From Salinicola aestuarinus (lineage in GTDB: Bacteria; Pseudomonadota; Gammaproteobacteria; Pseudomonadales; Halomonadaceae), in the NCBI RefSeq assembly GCF_003206645.1, contig NZ_PZJP01000005.1, forward strand, positions 712,340-776,339: a stretch of 64,000 bases of DNA, in the 5' to 3' direction. Position 1 is the first letter of the stretch. Each line of letters starts with the position of its first letter. Below are positions 54,208-62,907 of this stretch, in pieces. A program made the translations under genes and the position numbers. The notes under the pieces are model-generated. The model saw only the letters and a list, made by a program, of their open reading frames with translations. It made no database searches and was not told the origin of the DNA.

Positions 54208-55692
54208 ATGTACATCGGCGTGGATTGCGGTACGCAGAGCACCAAGGTCGTCGTGGTCGATCCCGACGGCCAGATTCTGGGTGAGGCGTCTCGTCCCCAT
54301 CGGCTGGAGCAGGGGGACAACGGTCGGCGCGAACAGCACGTCAACGAGTGGACCGGTGCCTTTCGCGAGGCGCTGCAGGAAGCGCTCTCCCATGCCGGCG
54401 TCGAGGGGAGTGCCGTCCGCGGGATCGGTGTCTCCGGACAGCAGCATGGCATGGTGGCGCTGGATATCGAGGGCGAGCCAGTGCACCCCGCAAAGCTCTG
54501 GAACGACACCGAGACTGCCGAGCACAACGAACGGTTGATCAAGCGCCTTGGCGATGAGGCCGGCTGTCTCGACAAGCTGGGGCTGGTGCTGCAGACCGGC
54601 TACACCGCATCGAAGATCGCCTGGCTACGCGAGACGCACGCCGACGCCTATGCACGGATTGCCACACTGCTGCTTCCCCACGACTATCTCAACTTCTGGC
54701 TGACAGGGGAACGGGTGGCGGAGGCGGGAGACGCCTCGGGCACCGGCTATTTCGACACCCGCGCGCGAACCTGGCGTCGCGACGTGTTCGACCTCATCGC
54801 GCCCGAGCTGGACGCGGATGCCGTACTGCCAAGGCTGATCGACTCCGGAGAACCGGTCGGCCGGGTTCGCCCCGAGCTTGCCCGCGAACTTGGCCTGGGT
54901 GACGACGTGTGGGTTGCCAGCGGCGGCGGCGACAACATGATGGGCGCTATCGGCACCGGTAATATCGAACGCGGCATGATGACCATCAGCCTGGGGACGT
55001 CCGGCACCATCGCCGTGCACTCGCCGGACCCGGTCGTGCCGGACAATGCCATGGTCGCCAACTTCTGCGCCAGTCACGCCGGCTGGCTGCCGCTCATCTG
55101 CACCATGAACGTCACCTCGGCGACCACCACGCTGCGTGAGCTCGTCGGGCTGGATCTCGACGGATTCAACCGCGCCGTGGCCAGCGCCGAGCCGGGCGCC
55201 GGCGGTGTGACGATGCTGCCCTTCTTCAGTGGCGAGCGGGTCCCGGCGCTGCCCCAGGCGCAGGCGAGTCTGAGCGGCTTGACGAGCTTCAACACCACGC
55301 CGGCGAACCTCTGTCGAGCGGCGGTCGAGAGTGCGACCTTCGGTCTGCGCTACGGGCTCGAGCTGCTTGGGCCGCTTGCCGATCACGCCACTCAGGTGCG
55401 GCTGGTGGGCGGAGGGGCGAAGAGTCCGGTATGGCGCCAGATCGTCGCCGATATCCTGGATGTCGAAGTGGTCTGCCCACGGGTGACCGAGGCGGCCGCG
55501 TTCGGCGGCGCGATTCAGGCGCGCTGGTGCGACGATCGCGAGGGCGCCGTCACGCTCGAGTCGCTCTGCCGCAGCTGGGTCAAACTCGACGAGGCGACGC
55601 TCACCCAACCGCAGCCGGAGATCGTGGCGCGCTATCACGACGTCTACGCGCGCTATCGAGAGGCGCTCGCCGCGCAACACGACATCCGTTGA
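54208..55692 (+). CDS. xylB: Xylulokinase
   Basis: FGGY-family kinase phosphorylating D-xylulose to D-xylulose-5-phosphate. The 494-residue protein begins with the ATP/sugar blocks GVDCGTQSTKVV and GVSGQQHGMV, and later has GTSGTIAVHS and the FGGY signature 2-like MLPFFSGERVP. In polyol operons this gene is called mtlY and serves D-arabitol use. The 5' extension to 54175 lacks support; ATG 54208 follows CAGGGGAG. Confidence 0.93.
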   Translation: MYIGVDCGTQSTKVVVVDPDGQILGEASRPHRLEQGDNGRREQHVNEWTGAFREALQEALSHAGVEGSAVRGIGVSGQQHGMVALDIEGEPVHPAKLWNDTETAEHNERLIKRLGDEAGCLDKLGLVLQTGYTASKIAWLRETHADAYARIATLLLPHDYLNFWLTGERVAEAGDASGTGYFDTRARTWRRDVFDLIAPELDADAVLPRLIDSGEPVGRVRPELARELGLGDDVWVASGGGDNMMGAIGTGNIERGMMTISLGTSGTIAVHSPDPVVPDNAMVANFCASHAGWLPLICTMNVTSATTTLRELVGLDLDGFNRAVASAEPGAGGVTMLPFFSGERVPALPQAQASLSGLTSFNTTPANLCRAAVESATFGLRYGLELLGPLADHATQVRLVGGGAKSPVWRQIVADILDVEVVCPRVTEAAAFGGAIQARWCDDREGAVTLESLCRSWVKLDEATLTQPQPEIVARYHDVYARYREALAAQHDIR

Positions 55693-55854
55693 CCCGGCCC
55701 GCGAGCCGGCGGCGCGATCAGGGATCGCGTCGGCGAGCCTCAACCAACGGTGTTATGCTTTTGGGATCGATATCGCGCCCGCACGACGGCTCGACACGAC
55801 CGCGTGCCGCGATTTTCCCGAGGCGATTTCTATCAGACGACGATGGAGCGATTC

Positions 55855-56811
55855 ATGACTCAGCAACTCGACTCTCTCAAGCAGGTTTCCATGGTGGTCG
55901 CCGACACCGGCGATCTCGACGCCATTCGTCGCTACGAGCCGCATGATGCCACGACCAACCCTTCGCTGATCCTCAAGGCGTTCGATCTCGAGGGCTATCA
56001 GTCGTTGATCGACGAGACGCTGACCCAGGTCAAGGCCGAGGTCAGCGACAAGGCCCAACAGGTCGAGGAAGCGGTCGACCGACTCTGCGTGGCGATCGGC
56101 ACCGAAATCACCAAGCTGATTCCGGGGCGTGTATCGACCGAAGTCGCCGCCAAGCTCTCCTTCGACGAGCAGGCGAGCTACGACAAGGCGCATCATCTGA
56201 TCTCGCTCTACGAGAAGCAGGGGGTGTCGCGGGATCGCGTGCTGATCAAGCTGGCGTCCACCTGGGAAGGGATTCGCGCGGCGGAGCGCCTCGAGAAAGA
56301 GGGCATCCACTGCAACCTGACGCTGCTGTTCTCCGACGCTCAAGCGCGTGCCTGCTTCGAAGCCGGGGTCTATCTGATTTCGCCGTTCGTCGGTCGTGTC
56401 ACCGACTGGTACAAGCAATCCACCGGGACGGAATCCTACGCGCCGGACGAAGACCCGGGTGTGAAATTCGTGCGCGGCGTTTGCGAATACGCCAGCCGCT
56501 ACGGCTACGAGACCGTGGTGATGGGCGCGAGCTTCCGTAACACCGACCAGATCCTGGCGCTCGCCGGGTGCAACCGCTTGACCATTTCGCCGGAGCTGCT
56601 CGAGGAACTCGCGTCCAGCGATGGCGAGGTTGCCCGCAAGGTGAGCGATGAAAGCGGCCGTGAGGAGCACCCTGGCAAGATCGGCGAGACGCAGTTCCGC
56701 TGGGAGCACAACGAGGACGCCATGGCGACCGAGAAGCTCGCCGAGGGCATTCGCAAGTTCGCCGCCGATCAGGGAAAGCTGGAAGGAATGCTGGAAAAGC
56801 GTCTAGGGTGA
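55855..56811 (+). CDS. tal: Transaldolase (TalB type)
   Basis: Pentose-phosphate enzyme of 318 residues, exchanging dihydroxyacetone units between sedoheptulose-7-P and glyceraldehyde-3-P. The Schiff-base Lys is Lys132 in [11 protein letters not shown], and Asp17 is present; the 318-aa length matches TalB. It follows the xylulokinase gene after 162 bp and may have its own promoter. It is a plausible end to polyol catabolism, feeding the pentose-phosphate route. ATG 55855 follows TGGAG; the frame to 55750 is unsupported. Confidence 0.96.
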   Translation: MTQQLDSLKQVSMVVADTGDLDAIRRYEPHDATTNPSLILKAFDLEGYQSLIDETLTQVKAEVSDKAQQVEEAVDRLCVAIGTEITKLIPGRVSTEVAAKLSFDEQASYDKAHHLISLYEKQGVSRDRVLIKLASTWEGIRAAERLEKEGIHCNLTLLFSDAQARACFEAGVYLISPFVGRVTDWYKQSTGTESYAPDEDPGVKFVRGVCEYASRYGYETVVMGASFRNTDQILALAGCNRLTISPELLEELASSDGEVARKVSDESGREEHPGKIGETQFRWEHNEDAMATEKLAEGIRKFAADQGKLEGMLEKRLG

Positions 56812-56901
56812 GCTAGTCAGCAACGGACCTCTGCCACGGAGCAGCGGCCGACACCGGTCTCGCGATGACCGGAACGACAGGCAAGACGATGGTTCTTTTT
56901 C

Positions 56902-56929
56902 TGCGCCGGCCCGTTCTCGGGTCGGCGCA
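56902..56929 (+). other. Leader hairpin before yiaW
   Basis: Arms TGCGCCGGCCC (56902-56912) and GGGTCGGCGCA (56919-56929) with one G-U pair and a 6-nt loop. It is preceded by T residues but not followed by any, so it is not a plus-strand terminator. It ends 17 nt before the yiaW start and 4 nt before its ribosome-binding site. Confidence 0.5.
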
Positions 56930-56945
56930 TTGTAGAGGCTTAACC

Positions 56946-57305
56946 ATGCTTAGCTATGTTGCACTCGGCCTAATGGTCTTCGTGGCACTCGTCCTGTTCT
57001 ACGGCATCATCGCGGTGCACGACATTCCCTACCTCATCGCCAAAGGGCGAGACCATCCTCATCAGGATGCGATTCACGTGGCGGGCTGGGTCAGCCTGTT
57101 CACGCTTCACGTGCTTTGGCCTTTCCTGTGGATCTGGGCCACGCTCTATCGTCCCGAGCGCGGCTGGGGATTCCAGAAGCTTCAGGTGGCGCAGCAACAG
57201 GAGGCGGTAGAGCTCCAGCAGCTGCGTGAGGAGCTGGAGCGGATGCGGGCGCGAGTCGATGCGCTGGAGTCGGCGGCGCCGACGCCCGGCAGCCGGGAGG
57301 CATAA
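56946..57305 (+). CDS. yiaW: DUF3302 inner-membrane protein YiaW
   Basis: A 119-residue membrane protein: two helices (about 5-25 and 45-67) and a C-terminal coiled coil (about 80-110) rich in Gln/Glu/Arg. The DUF3302 features are the AVHDIPYLIAKGRDHPHQDAIH loop and GWVSLFTLHVLWPF. Its stop is 2 bp before yiaV, and the E. coli pair has the same order. ATG 56946 follows TAGAGG. Function unknown. Confidence 0.85.
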   Translation: MLSYVALGLMVFVALVLFYGIIAVHDIPYLIAKGRDHPHQDAIHVAGWVSLFTLHVLWPFLWIWATLYRPERGWGFQKLQVAQQQEAVELQQLREELERMRARVDALESAAPTPGSREA

Positions 57306-57307
57306 GC

Positions 57308-58435
57308 ATGGAGACCCTGATCGTCCTCACCTATGCCGCGATCTGCATCGCCATCTTCAAGATATTCCGAATTCCGCTGACCAAATGGACCGTACCCACG
57401 GCGATTCTGGGCGGCATCGTGCTAGTCGCCACCCTGGTTTTGGTGATGAACTACAATCACCCGTTCACGCGTCAGGTCCGCCAGGCCTACGTGGTCACGC
57501 CGTTGGTCTCTGAAGTCCGGGCCAAAGTGTTGAGTGTCGATGTGGCGCCCAACTCGCGAGTCGAGGCGGGGACGCCCCTGTTCACGCTCGATCCATCGCG
57601 TCATGAAATGCGCGTCGCGAGACTGACCGCGGAACTGGCGGATGCGTTGCGCAACTCTCAGGGACGGGTGGCCAGTGTCGGTGAGGCAGAAGCTGCCCTG
57701 GTGGCGGCTGAGGCCCGGCGCGATCAGGCGCAGCGGACGTTCGATCGCTATCGCGGCGCGGCATCGGCGTTCAGTCGCCAGCAGGTGGATCAGGCCCAGG
57801 AGCGGCGCGACACGGCGCAGGCTGGCGTGGTTCAGGCGCAAGCGGCAGTGGAGCGCGCGCGGGCGCAGCAGGAGACGTTCGACGAATCAGTGGATCCCGT
57901 CGTTGCCGCCAAGCAGGCTGAGCTGGAGGAAGCGCAGCTCGATCTGGCCAATACCGTGATCCGGGCACCCACGGACGGCTACCTCTCGCAGCTGGCAGTC
58001 CGGCCGGGCATGATGGCGGTTCCGCTACCCCTGCGGCCGCTCGGGGTATTCCTCCACGAGCAGAGCGGGACCTTTACCGCGGCATTTCGCCAACAGTCGC
58101 TGGCACGCATCAAAGCCGGTGCCCCGGCGGAACTGGTCTTCGATGCGCTTCCGGGAAGAATCTTCGAGGCCGAAGTGGTGGAGGTGCTGCCGGCCATCGC
58201 CGAGGCGCAGCTAGCCGCTGGCGAGAGGCTGGTAGGCGGTGAGGCTTTCGCCAACATGGATAGCCGGGCACTCGTCACGCTGGCGCTCAAGCCCGGGGAA
58301 ACACTGCCGCCGCTGCCGCTCGGCGTTAGCGGACAGGCCGCCGTCTATAGCGAACACGCTCACCACATCGCGGCCATGCGCAAGGTACTGCTGCGCATGC
58401 TTAGCTGGCAGCACTATCTCTACCTCGATCATTGA
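57308..58435 (+). CDS. yiaV: HlyD-family membrane fusion protein YiaV
   Basis: A 375-residue periplasmic adaptor. Two N-terminal helices (about 3-20 and 33-53), a lipoyl half (VRAKVLSVDVAPNSRVEAGTPLF), an alpha-helical hairpin (about 95-205) and the second lipoyl half (IRAPTDGYLSQL-type). The barrel domain runs to about 340. No export ATPase or RND pump is adjacent; YiaV-YiaW pairs are thought to link to envelope function. Part of a triplicated 18-nt repeat covers its stop codon. Confidence 0.9.
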   Translation: METLIVLTYAAICIAIFKIFRIPLTKWTVPTAILGGIVLVATLVLVMNYNHPFTRQVRQAYVVTPLVSEVRAKVLSVDVAPNSRVEAGTPLFTLDPSRHEMRVARLTAELADALRNSQGRVASVGEAEAALVAAEARRDQAQRTFDRYRGAASAFSRQQVDQAQERRDTAQAGVVQAQAAVERARAQQETFDESVDPVVAAKQAELEEAQLDLANTVIRAPTDGYLSQLAVRPGMMAVPLPLRPLGVFLHEQSGTFTAAFRQQSLARIKAGAPAELVFDALPGRIFEAEVVEVLPAIAEAQLAAGERLVGGEAFANMDSRALVTLALKPGETLPPLPLGVSGQAAVYSEHAHHIAAMRKVLLRMLSWQHYLYLDH

Positions 58436-58492
58436 GTCTGCGTCACTTTCGATCACTGGGTCTGCGCCTCCCTCTCGATCACTGAACCTGCG
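58425..58492 (+). repeat. Three imperfect copies of an 18-bp repeat across the yiaV stop
   Basis: Unit TCGATCAYTGRRYCTGCG at 58425-58442, 58449-58466 and 58475-58492, spaced 24 and 26 bp. The first copy contains the final codons and TGA of yiaV. The copies differ at only a few positions. Confidence 0.8.
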
Positions 58493-58509
58493 AATCCTTC
58501 CGGTGGCAG

Positions 58510-58534
58510 GACGGCGGGCTGCGTGCCCGCCGTC
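58510..58534. other. Hairpin between convergent yiaV and LLM gene
   Basis: Perfect 10-bp arms GACGGCGGGC (58510-58519) and GCCCGCCGTC (58525-58534) with a 5-nt loop. There is no T-run on either strand. It may still act as a bidirectional barrier between the converging transcripts. Confidence 0.5.
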
Positions 58535-58554
58535 TCACTCGGCGTTCGGGGCAG

Positions 58555-59553
58555 TCAGCCCGCGTCGCGCTGAATGCCGGCGAGAATCTCGTAGGAACGC
58601 ACGCGGTCGGCGTGGTCGTAGCAGTCGGTATTGACCAGGATCTCATCGGCGCCGGTCACCTCGAGTAGCTCGTCGAGCTGCTGACGGATGCTCTCCGGGC
58701 CGCCAACCACAGCGGCACCCAGGTTTTGTCTCACCATCCCCGCTTCCTGCGGCGACCAGTCCATGTGATCGGTCGGCGGCAGGGTGCGCGTGCTCTTGCC
58801 GCGGATCAGATTGAGAAACTTCTGCTGCTGGGTGGTGGCGAGGTAGTGGGCGTAGGCGTCGTTGTCGGCAGCCACCAGCGGAATGCCGATCATCGCATGG
58901 GGCTTGTCCAGAACACCGGGCTGGAAGCCTTCGCGATAGAGGTGCAGCGCCTCGTTCATGTAGCCCGGCGCAAACTGCCCGGCGAAGGCAAACGGCAGAC
59001 CGAGTCTGGCGGCGAGTTGCGCACTGTAGCCGCTGGAACCGAGCAGCCAGATCGGCACGTGAGTGCCTTCCCCGGGAATCGCGCGGATGCGCTGGCCAGG
59101 CACAGTGTCGCCGAGATAGCGGCGCAGCTCGTCGAGACGGTCAGGGAAGTCGTTGACCCCGGCGCGCGGGTCGCGGCGCATCGCCTGCATGGTGATGCCG
59201 TCGGAACCGGGGGCGCGTCCCAGCCCGAGATCAATCCGATCGGGATAGAGCGTTGCCAGCGTGCCGAACTGCTCCGCGATCGCCAGCGGCGGATGGTTGG
59301 GCAGCATGATGCCGCCGCTGCCGATGCGCAGCCGTGACGTCGCGCCGGCGATATGCCCAATCAGCACACTGGTGGCGGCGCTGGCGATCCCGTCGATGTT
59401 GTGGTGTTCGGCGAGCCAGTAGCGGTTGTAGCCCAGACGCTCGGTCTGCTGCGCCAGGTCAACGCTGTGACGGAAGGTGTCGGCAGCGGTGCCATCGCGG
59501 GTAATCGGCGCGAGATCCAGCACGGAAAGGGGAATATCGGCGAGTCGTGACAT
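58555..59553 (-). CDS. LLM-class flavin-dependent oxidoreductase (YhbW-like)
   Basis: A 332-residue luciferase-like monooxygenase of the group without a clear substrate. Blocks are [11 protein letters not shown] near the start, [27 protein letters not shown] and [13 protein letters not shown]. The frame is open to 59586, but ATG 59553 starts the family region. It is divergent from the BCCT gene and convergent with yiaV. Substrate and flavin partner cannot be deduced. Confidence 0.88.
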   Translation of the reverse strand: MSRLADIPLSVLDLAPITRDGTAADTFRHSVDLAQQTERLGYNRYWLAEHHNIDGIASAATSVLIGHIAGATSRLRIGSGGIMLPNHPPLAIAEQFGTLATLYPDRIDLGLGRAPGSDGITMQAMRRDPRAGVNDFPDRLDELRRYLGDTVPGQRIRAIPGEGTHVPIWLLGSSGYSAQLAARLGLPFAFAGQFAPGYMNEALHLYREGFQPGVLDKPHAMIGIPLVAADNDAYAHYLATTQQQKFLNLIRGKSTRTLPPTDHMDWSPQEAGMVRQNLGAAVVGGPESIRQQLDELLEVTGADEILVNTDCYDHADRVRSYEILAGIQRDAG

Positions 59554-59584
59554 GGTCGTCCTCGGTCCGGGGAGTGATGGCGGC

Positions 59585-59600
59585 AACGGAGTGCTCCGTT
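59585..59600. promoter_or_regulatory. Palindrome AACGGAG-TG-CTCCGTT in the LLM-BCCT gap
   Basis: Perfect 7-bp arms with a 2-bp spacer, 32 bp upstream of the LLM gene. It could be an operator (for example of TetR type). The 330-bp gap 59554-59883 otherwise holds no ORF I would support; it must contain the two divergent promoters and the ribosome-binding site AAAGGAGAG before the BCCT gene. Confidence 0.45.
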
Positions 59601-59883
59601 AGCGCCCTCATTGTTTCGTCTCAGTGTGTCACATCATGAGGGCGCAAAAGTCGAATGCAACCGACGCTGAGACGTGGGGTGTCGATAAGCCTTGCCGGGT
59701 CTCGCCGTCGCACGTCGCAATAGCGAACTCGGCGTCTACACTGAACCCGTCACGCCGCACTCGGTGTGCACGTACCGCTCTGCCGTGCGCCGCGACAGCC
59801 CGCTTTCGCGCGTGAACGGATCGATCTCCAAGGATAGGGGTGGGTCGTCTCCAAGGCATGTCAACAAGAGAAAAGGAGAGAAC

Positions 59884-61518
59884 ATGGGTAGATTCGACAA
59901 GCAGGGCGTATTCATCGTCTCGGCGCTGGTGGTCGCTGCCATCGTCGCGCTCGGCGCGATTTTTCCGGAAGGGTTCGGCAATGTCGCCAATCGCTTGCTC
60001 AGCGCAACCACTTACTACTTTGGCTGGTTCTATCTCATCTCTGTCTTCGGCTTCGTGATCTTTCTGTTCACGCTGGCGTTCAGCAAATACGGCAAGATTC
60101 GCCTCGGACCTCAGGACAGTCGGCCGACCTACAGTTTCTTCTCCTGGATCAGCATGCTGCTGGCCGCCGGTTTCGGCGTCGGGCTGGTGTTCTATGGCAT
60201 GGCCGAGCCGATGAGCCACTACCTGAACCCGCCCTACGGCGATCTCGAGGGCGCCTCGCCGGAGGCGGCGCGCTACGCCATTCAGTACAGTTTCTTCAAC
60301 TGGGGAATCCACCAGTGGGCGGCGTTCTCGGTGGTCGGGCTGATCATCGCCTATTACCAGTTCCGCAAGGGGCAGGCGGGCATGGTCTCCAACGTGCTGT
60401 CCTCGGTGACCGCCAAGCGACCCAAGTTACGCAAGCTCGGGCCGGCGCTGGATGTGTTCGCCGTCGTGGCGACCGTGATGGGTGTCGCGACCTCGATCGG
60501 TCTGGCCGTGCTGCAGATCAATGGCGGGCTCAATGCGGTCTTTGATATCCCTGAAAGCGTGTTGTGGCAGTTCATCATCATGGGGGCGATGTTCGTCTGC
60601 TACATGATCTCCACGACAACCGGCCTCGATAAAGGGATCAAGTATCTCTCCAACCTGAACCTGGCCCTCTGCTTCGCGCTGATGTTCTACGTGCTGTTCA
60701 CCGGCCCCACAGTGGCCATTCTGGAGACGATCACCCTGGGCATCGGCGATTACCTGCAGAATTTCATCGGCATGAGCCTGCGGATGGCGCCGTTCGAAGA
60801 GAATGAGTGGGCGAGCAGCTGGACCATTTTTTACTGGGCATGGGTCATCGCCTGGTCGCCGTTCGTGGGTACCTTCGTGGCACGAATTTCCCGCGGGCGC
60901 ACCATCAAGGAGTACGTCTTCGGCGTACTGATCGTGCCGCCGCTGCTGGCGTGTCTCTGGATTGGTGTCTTCGGCGGCGCGGCCATTCAGATGGAGCTCA
61001 ACGGCAACGTCGGGCTGGCGGAGGCGACACAGGACAACCTCACCTCGGCGCTGTTCCAGATGTTCGATCTGATGCCGTTCTCCAGCGTGCTCTCCGTCGT
61101 TGCGCTCTGCCTGATCTTCATCTTTCTGGTCACTTCCGCCGATTCCGCGACCTACATCGTCTCGCAGATGACCGACCGCGGCTCGCTGAACCCGCCGCTG
61201 ATCAAGCGCATCATCTGGGGCGTGTTGATCGCGGCGATCTGCCTGACCCTGCTGTCGGCGGGGGGCGAGAGCGGGCTCAAGGGCCTGCAGTCGGCGGCGG
61301 TGCTCGCGGCGCTGCCGTTTACCTTCATCCTCTACGGCATGATTCTGGTGATGATTCGTGAGCTGCGTGCCGATCGCAAGGCGATGCTGACCGCCCTCTA
61401 TCGACGCCATAGCGAGACGCCGGTGGGGGCCGATGCCTTCGAGGCGGAGACCCTGGCAGACGAGGATCGCTATCGACGGGCGCCGGACGTCAAGAATCGC
61501 CGGATCAACGCCCGCTGA
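59884..61518 (+). CDS. BCCT family betaine/choline/carnitine-type transporter
   Basis: A 544-residue secondary importer with about 12 helices. The BCCT signature is seen as WTIFYWAWVIAWSPFVGTFVARISRGRT. The Gly-rich pore segment appears as GFGVGLVFYGMAEP and the Trp-rich TM4-type region as FFNWGIHQWAAFS. In halophiles such carriers take up compatible solutes such as betaine or ectoine. ATG 59884 follows AAAGGAGAG; the upstream part of the frame is not family-like. Substrate not determined. Confidence 0.93.
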   Translation: MGRFDKQGVFIVSALVVAAIVALGAIFPEGFGNVANRLLSATTYYFGWFYLISVFGFVIFLFTLAFSKYGKIRLGPQDSRPTYSFFSWISMLLAAGFGVGLVFYGMAEPMSHYLNPPYGDLEGASPEAARYAIQYSFFNWGIHQWAAFSVVGLIIAYYQFRKGQAGMVSNVLSSVTAKRPKLRKLGPALDVFAVVATVMGVATSIGLAVLQINGGLNAVFDIPESVLWQFIIMGAMFVCYMISTTTGLDKGIKYLSNLNLALCFALMFYVLFTGPTVAILETITLGIGDYLQNFIGMSLRMAPFEENEWASSWTIFYWAWVIAWSPFVGTFVARISRGRTIKEYVFGVLIVPPLLACLWIGVFGGAAIQMELNGNVGLAEATQDNLTSALFQMFDLMPFSSVLSVVALCLIFIFLVTSADSATYIVSQMTDRGSLNPPLIKRIIWGVLIAAICLTLLSAGGESGLKGLQSAAVLAALPFTFILYGMILVMIRELRADRKAMLTALYRRHSETPVGADAFEAETLADEDRYRRAPDVKNRRINAR

Positions 61519-61556
61519 TGCCAGCAAGCGCCCACTCGGCGTCACGCCGAGCGACC

Positions 61557-61590
61557 GCGCCCTACCGTCTGGCGGTGGGGCGCTTTTTTT
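61557..61590 (+). terminator. Rho-independent terminator after the BCCT gene
   Basis: Stem GCGCCCTACCG (61557-61567) and CGGTGGGGCGC (61573-61583) with one G-U pair and a 5-nt loop, followed by seven T residues. Confidence 0.9.
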
Positions 61591-61719
61591 AAGGGAGTCG
61601 CGGCCGTAACGTCGATTACCGCTGGAGAAAGCCGTCACAAACGCTTAGTTTTATAGTGTTACGTGGCGTTACTCGACGCCACGCCCTTCTGGGTGTTTCA
61701 GCGGCTTGGAGCTTCAATC

Positions 61720-61896
61720 ATGCAACCGGCGGTGAGACCGGCAAAGCGCCGGCAGGGCGCGACACGACGCCAGGGGCCGATCGCCCCCGCGTCGTCTCGC
61801 TTCGATCGCTGGCTCGACCGACTGGTGAGTATCGCCGTCGTCACCGCCACCGTTGTCGGTGGGATGGCGGTGCTGGTGACACTGTTCTTCGATTGA
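61720..61896 (+). CDS. Hypothetical 58-residue single-helix membrane protein
   Basis: A short basic N-terminus (KRRQGATRRQG) and one C-terminal transmembrane helix (about 36-57) with a final Asp. ATG 61720 follows TTGGAG. The frame continues upstream to GTG 61663 without a ribosome-binding site. It has no recognisable family and lies between the BCCT terminator and the FCD regulator. Confidence 0.5.
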   Translation: MQPAVRPAKRRQGATRRQGPIAPASSRFDRWLDRLVSIAVVTATVVGGMAVLVTLFFD

Positions 61897-61925
61897 CCCG
61901 GCGCAGACAGGTTAGGGCGCAGGGC

Positions 61926-62714
61926 TCACGCCAAAGGGTCCTCTCTCAACTGCGGCATGGTCGCCATCAGATCGTTGAAGCGATTGCCCTGTAGCTGAAC
62001 GTGTTGCTGGATGGCGCGACGCGCGGCGTTGGCATCGTGTCGTTCGATGGCTTCCAGAATGGCCTCGTGCTCGGCGAAGCTCTCCTGCAGGCGGTGATGC
62101 ACGTGAAGCTGCAGGCGGCGATAGGGCTTGAGAATCGCGTGCAGCCGGGTCGCCTCTTGCGTAAGAAAGGCGTTGTGGCTGGCAGCGTAGATCAGATGAT
62201 GAAAGGTGCCGTTGGCGTGGTAGTAGCGGTCGGCATCGCTACCGTCGAGGCAGTCGCGACACGACTCGTGAGCCTGCCTGAGTCCTGCCAGTTCTTCCTG
62301 CGTAATCCGCCGCGCCGCCAGGCGGGCGCACATGCCCTCGAGCTCTGCCATCACATCGAAGCGCTCGATTAGATCGGCAACGCCGAGCTGGGTCACGAAG
62401 GTCCCTCGCTTGGGGTAAACCCGCACCATGCCGGATGCCTCGAGCTGCTGCAGGGCTTCGCGAATCGGCGTTCGTGAGCAGGCGTAGTCACGCGCCAGCG
62501 CCACCGGATCGAGCCGGTCTCCCGGGGCGAAGTGGCCGTCGACGATGGCGTTTTCGAGCTGCTCTCGCAGCCACTGCGCCCGCGAGAGGCGTGACAGTCT
62601 GGGCGCCGCCGCGGTGCGACCTTCCGGCCGTGTTGCGGCCCTGTCTTCAGGCGTCGTCTCGGGCGCATTTCGCGACGCTGTCATCGAGACTTCCCGGGTC
62701 GATTTCTCGGCCAC
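61926..62714 (-). CDS. GntR/FCD family regulator, MatR-like
   Basis: A 262-residue regulator: N-terminal winged helix (about 45-115; CSRTPIREALQQLEASGMV) and an FCD effector domain with metal-binding His/Asp residues (HLIYAASHN, SFAEHEAILEAIERHD). It is divergent from the malonyl-CoA decarboxylase gene, as matR is in malonate operons, so it probably represses it in the absence of malonate. GTG 62714 follows AGGAGA; ATG 62684 is an alternative. Confidence 0.86.
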   Translation of the reverse strand: MAEKSTREVSMTASRNAPETTPEDRAATRPEGRTAAAPRLSRLSRAQWLREQLENAIVDGHFAPGDRLDPVALARDYACSRTPIREALQQLEASGMVRVYPKRGTFVTQLGVADLIERFDVMAELEGMCARLAARRITQEELAGLRQAHESCRDCLDGSDADRYYHANGTFHHLIYAASHNAFLTQEATRLHAILKPYRRLQLHVHHRLQESFAEHEAILEAIERHDANAARRAIQQHVQLQGNRFNDLMATMPQLREDPLA

Positions 62715-62760
62715 CTTAGACTTTCTCCTATATTGACACCCTCAGCGCCATGCCCAACTG

Positions 62761-62788
62761 TTGTATACATCAGGGCCGTGGCTTGTAT
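62761..62788 (+). promoter_or_regulatory. MatR-type operator TGTATACA with a partial second copy
   Basis: The palindrome TGTATACA (62762-62769; TTGTATACAT in context) sits 47 bp upstream of the GntR/FCD gene. A second TTGTAT half-site starts at 62783, 22 bp on. MatR operators reported from rhizobia, as I recall, have the same TTGTATACA core. Confidence 0.65.
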
Positions 62789-62907
62789 GTCTTGTCTGCC
62801 TGCGCATCAGCGTCTCGCGATGCCGTCGGTCTTGCAACGGTTTCTGCTCCAGTCCATCGATCGCTCGTCGCTAACGGGTGCCCAGTCATCGACCCGAGAG
62901 GGCCGGC

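Noticed and set aside
56902..56929. Hairpin as terminator of tal
   Set aside because: T residues precede the stem on the plus strand and none follow; the minus strand lacks a T-run as well.
58425..58492. Repeat cluster as CRISPR
   Set aside because: Repeats are 18 bp with 6-8 bp spacers, only three copies, partly coding, and no cas genes.
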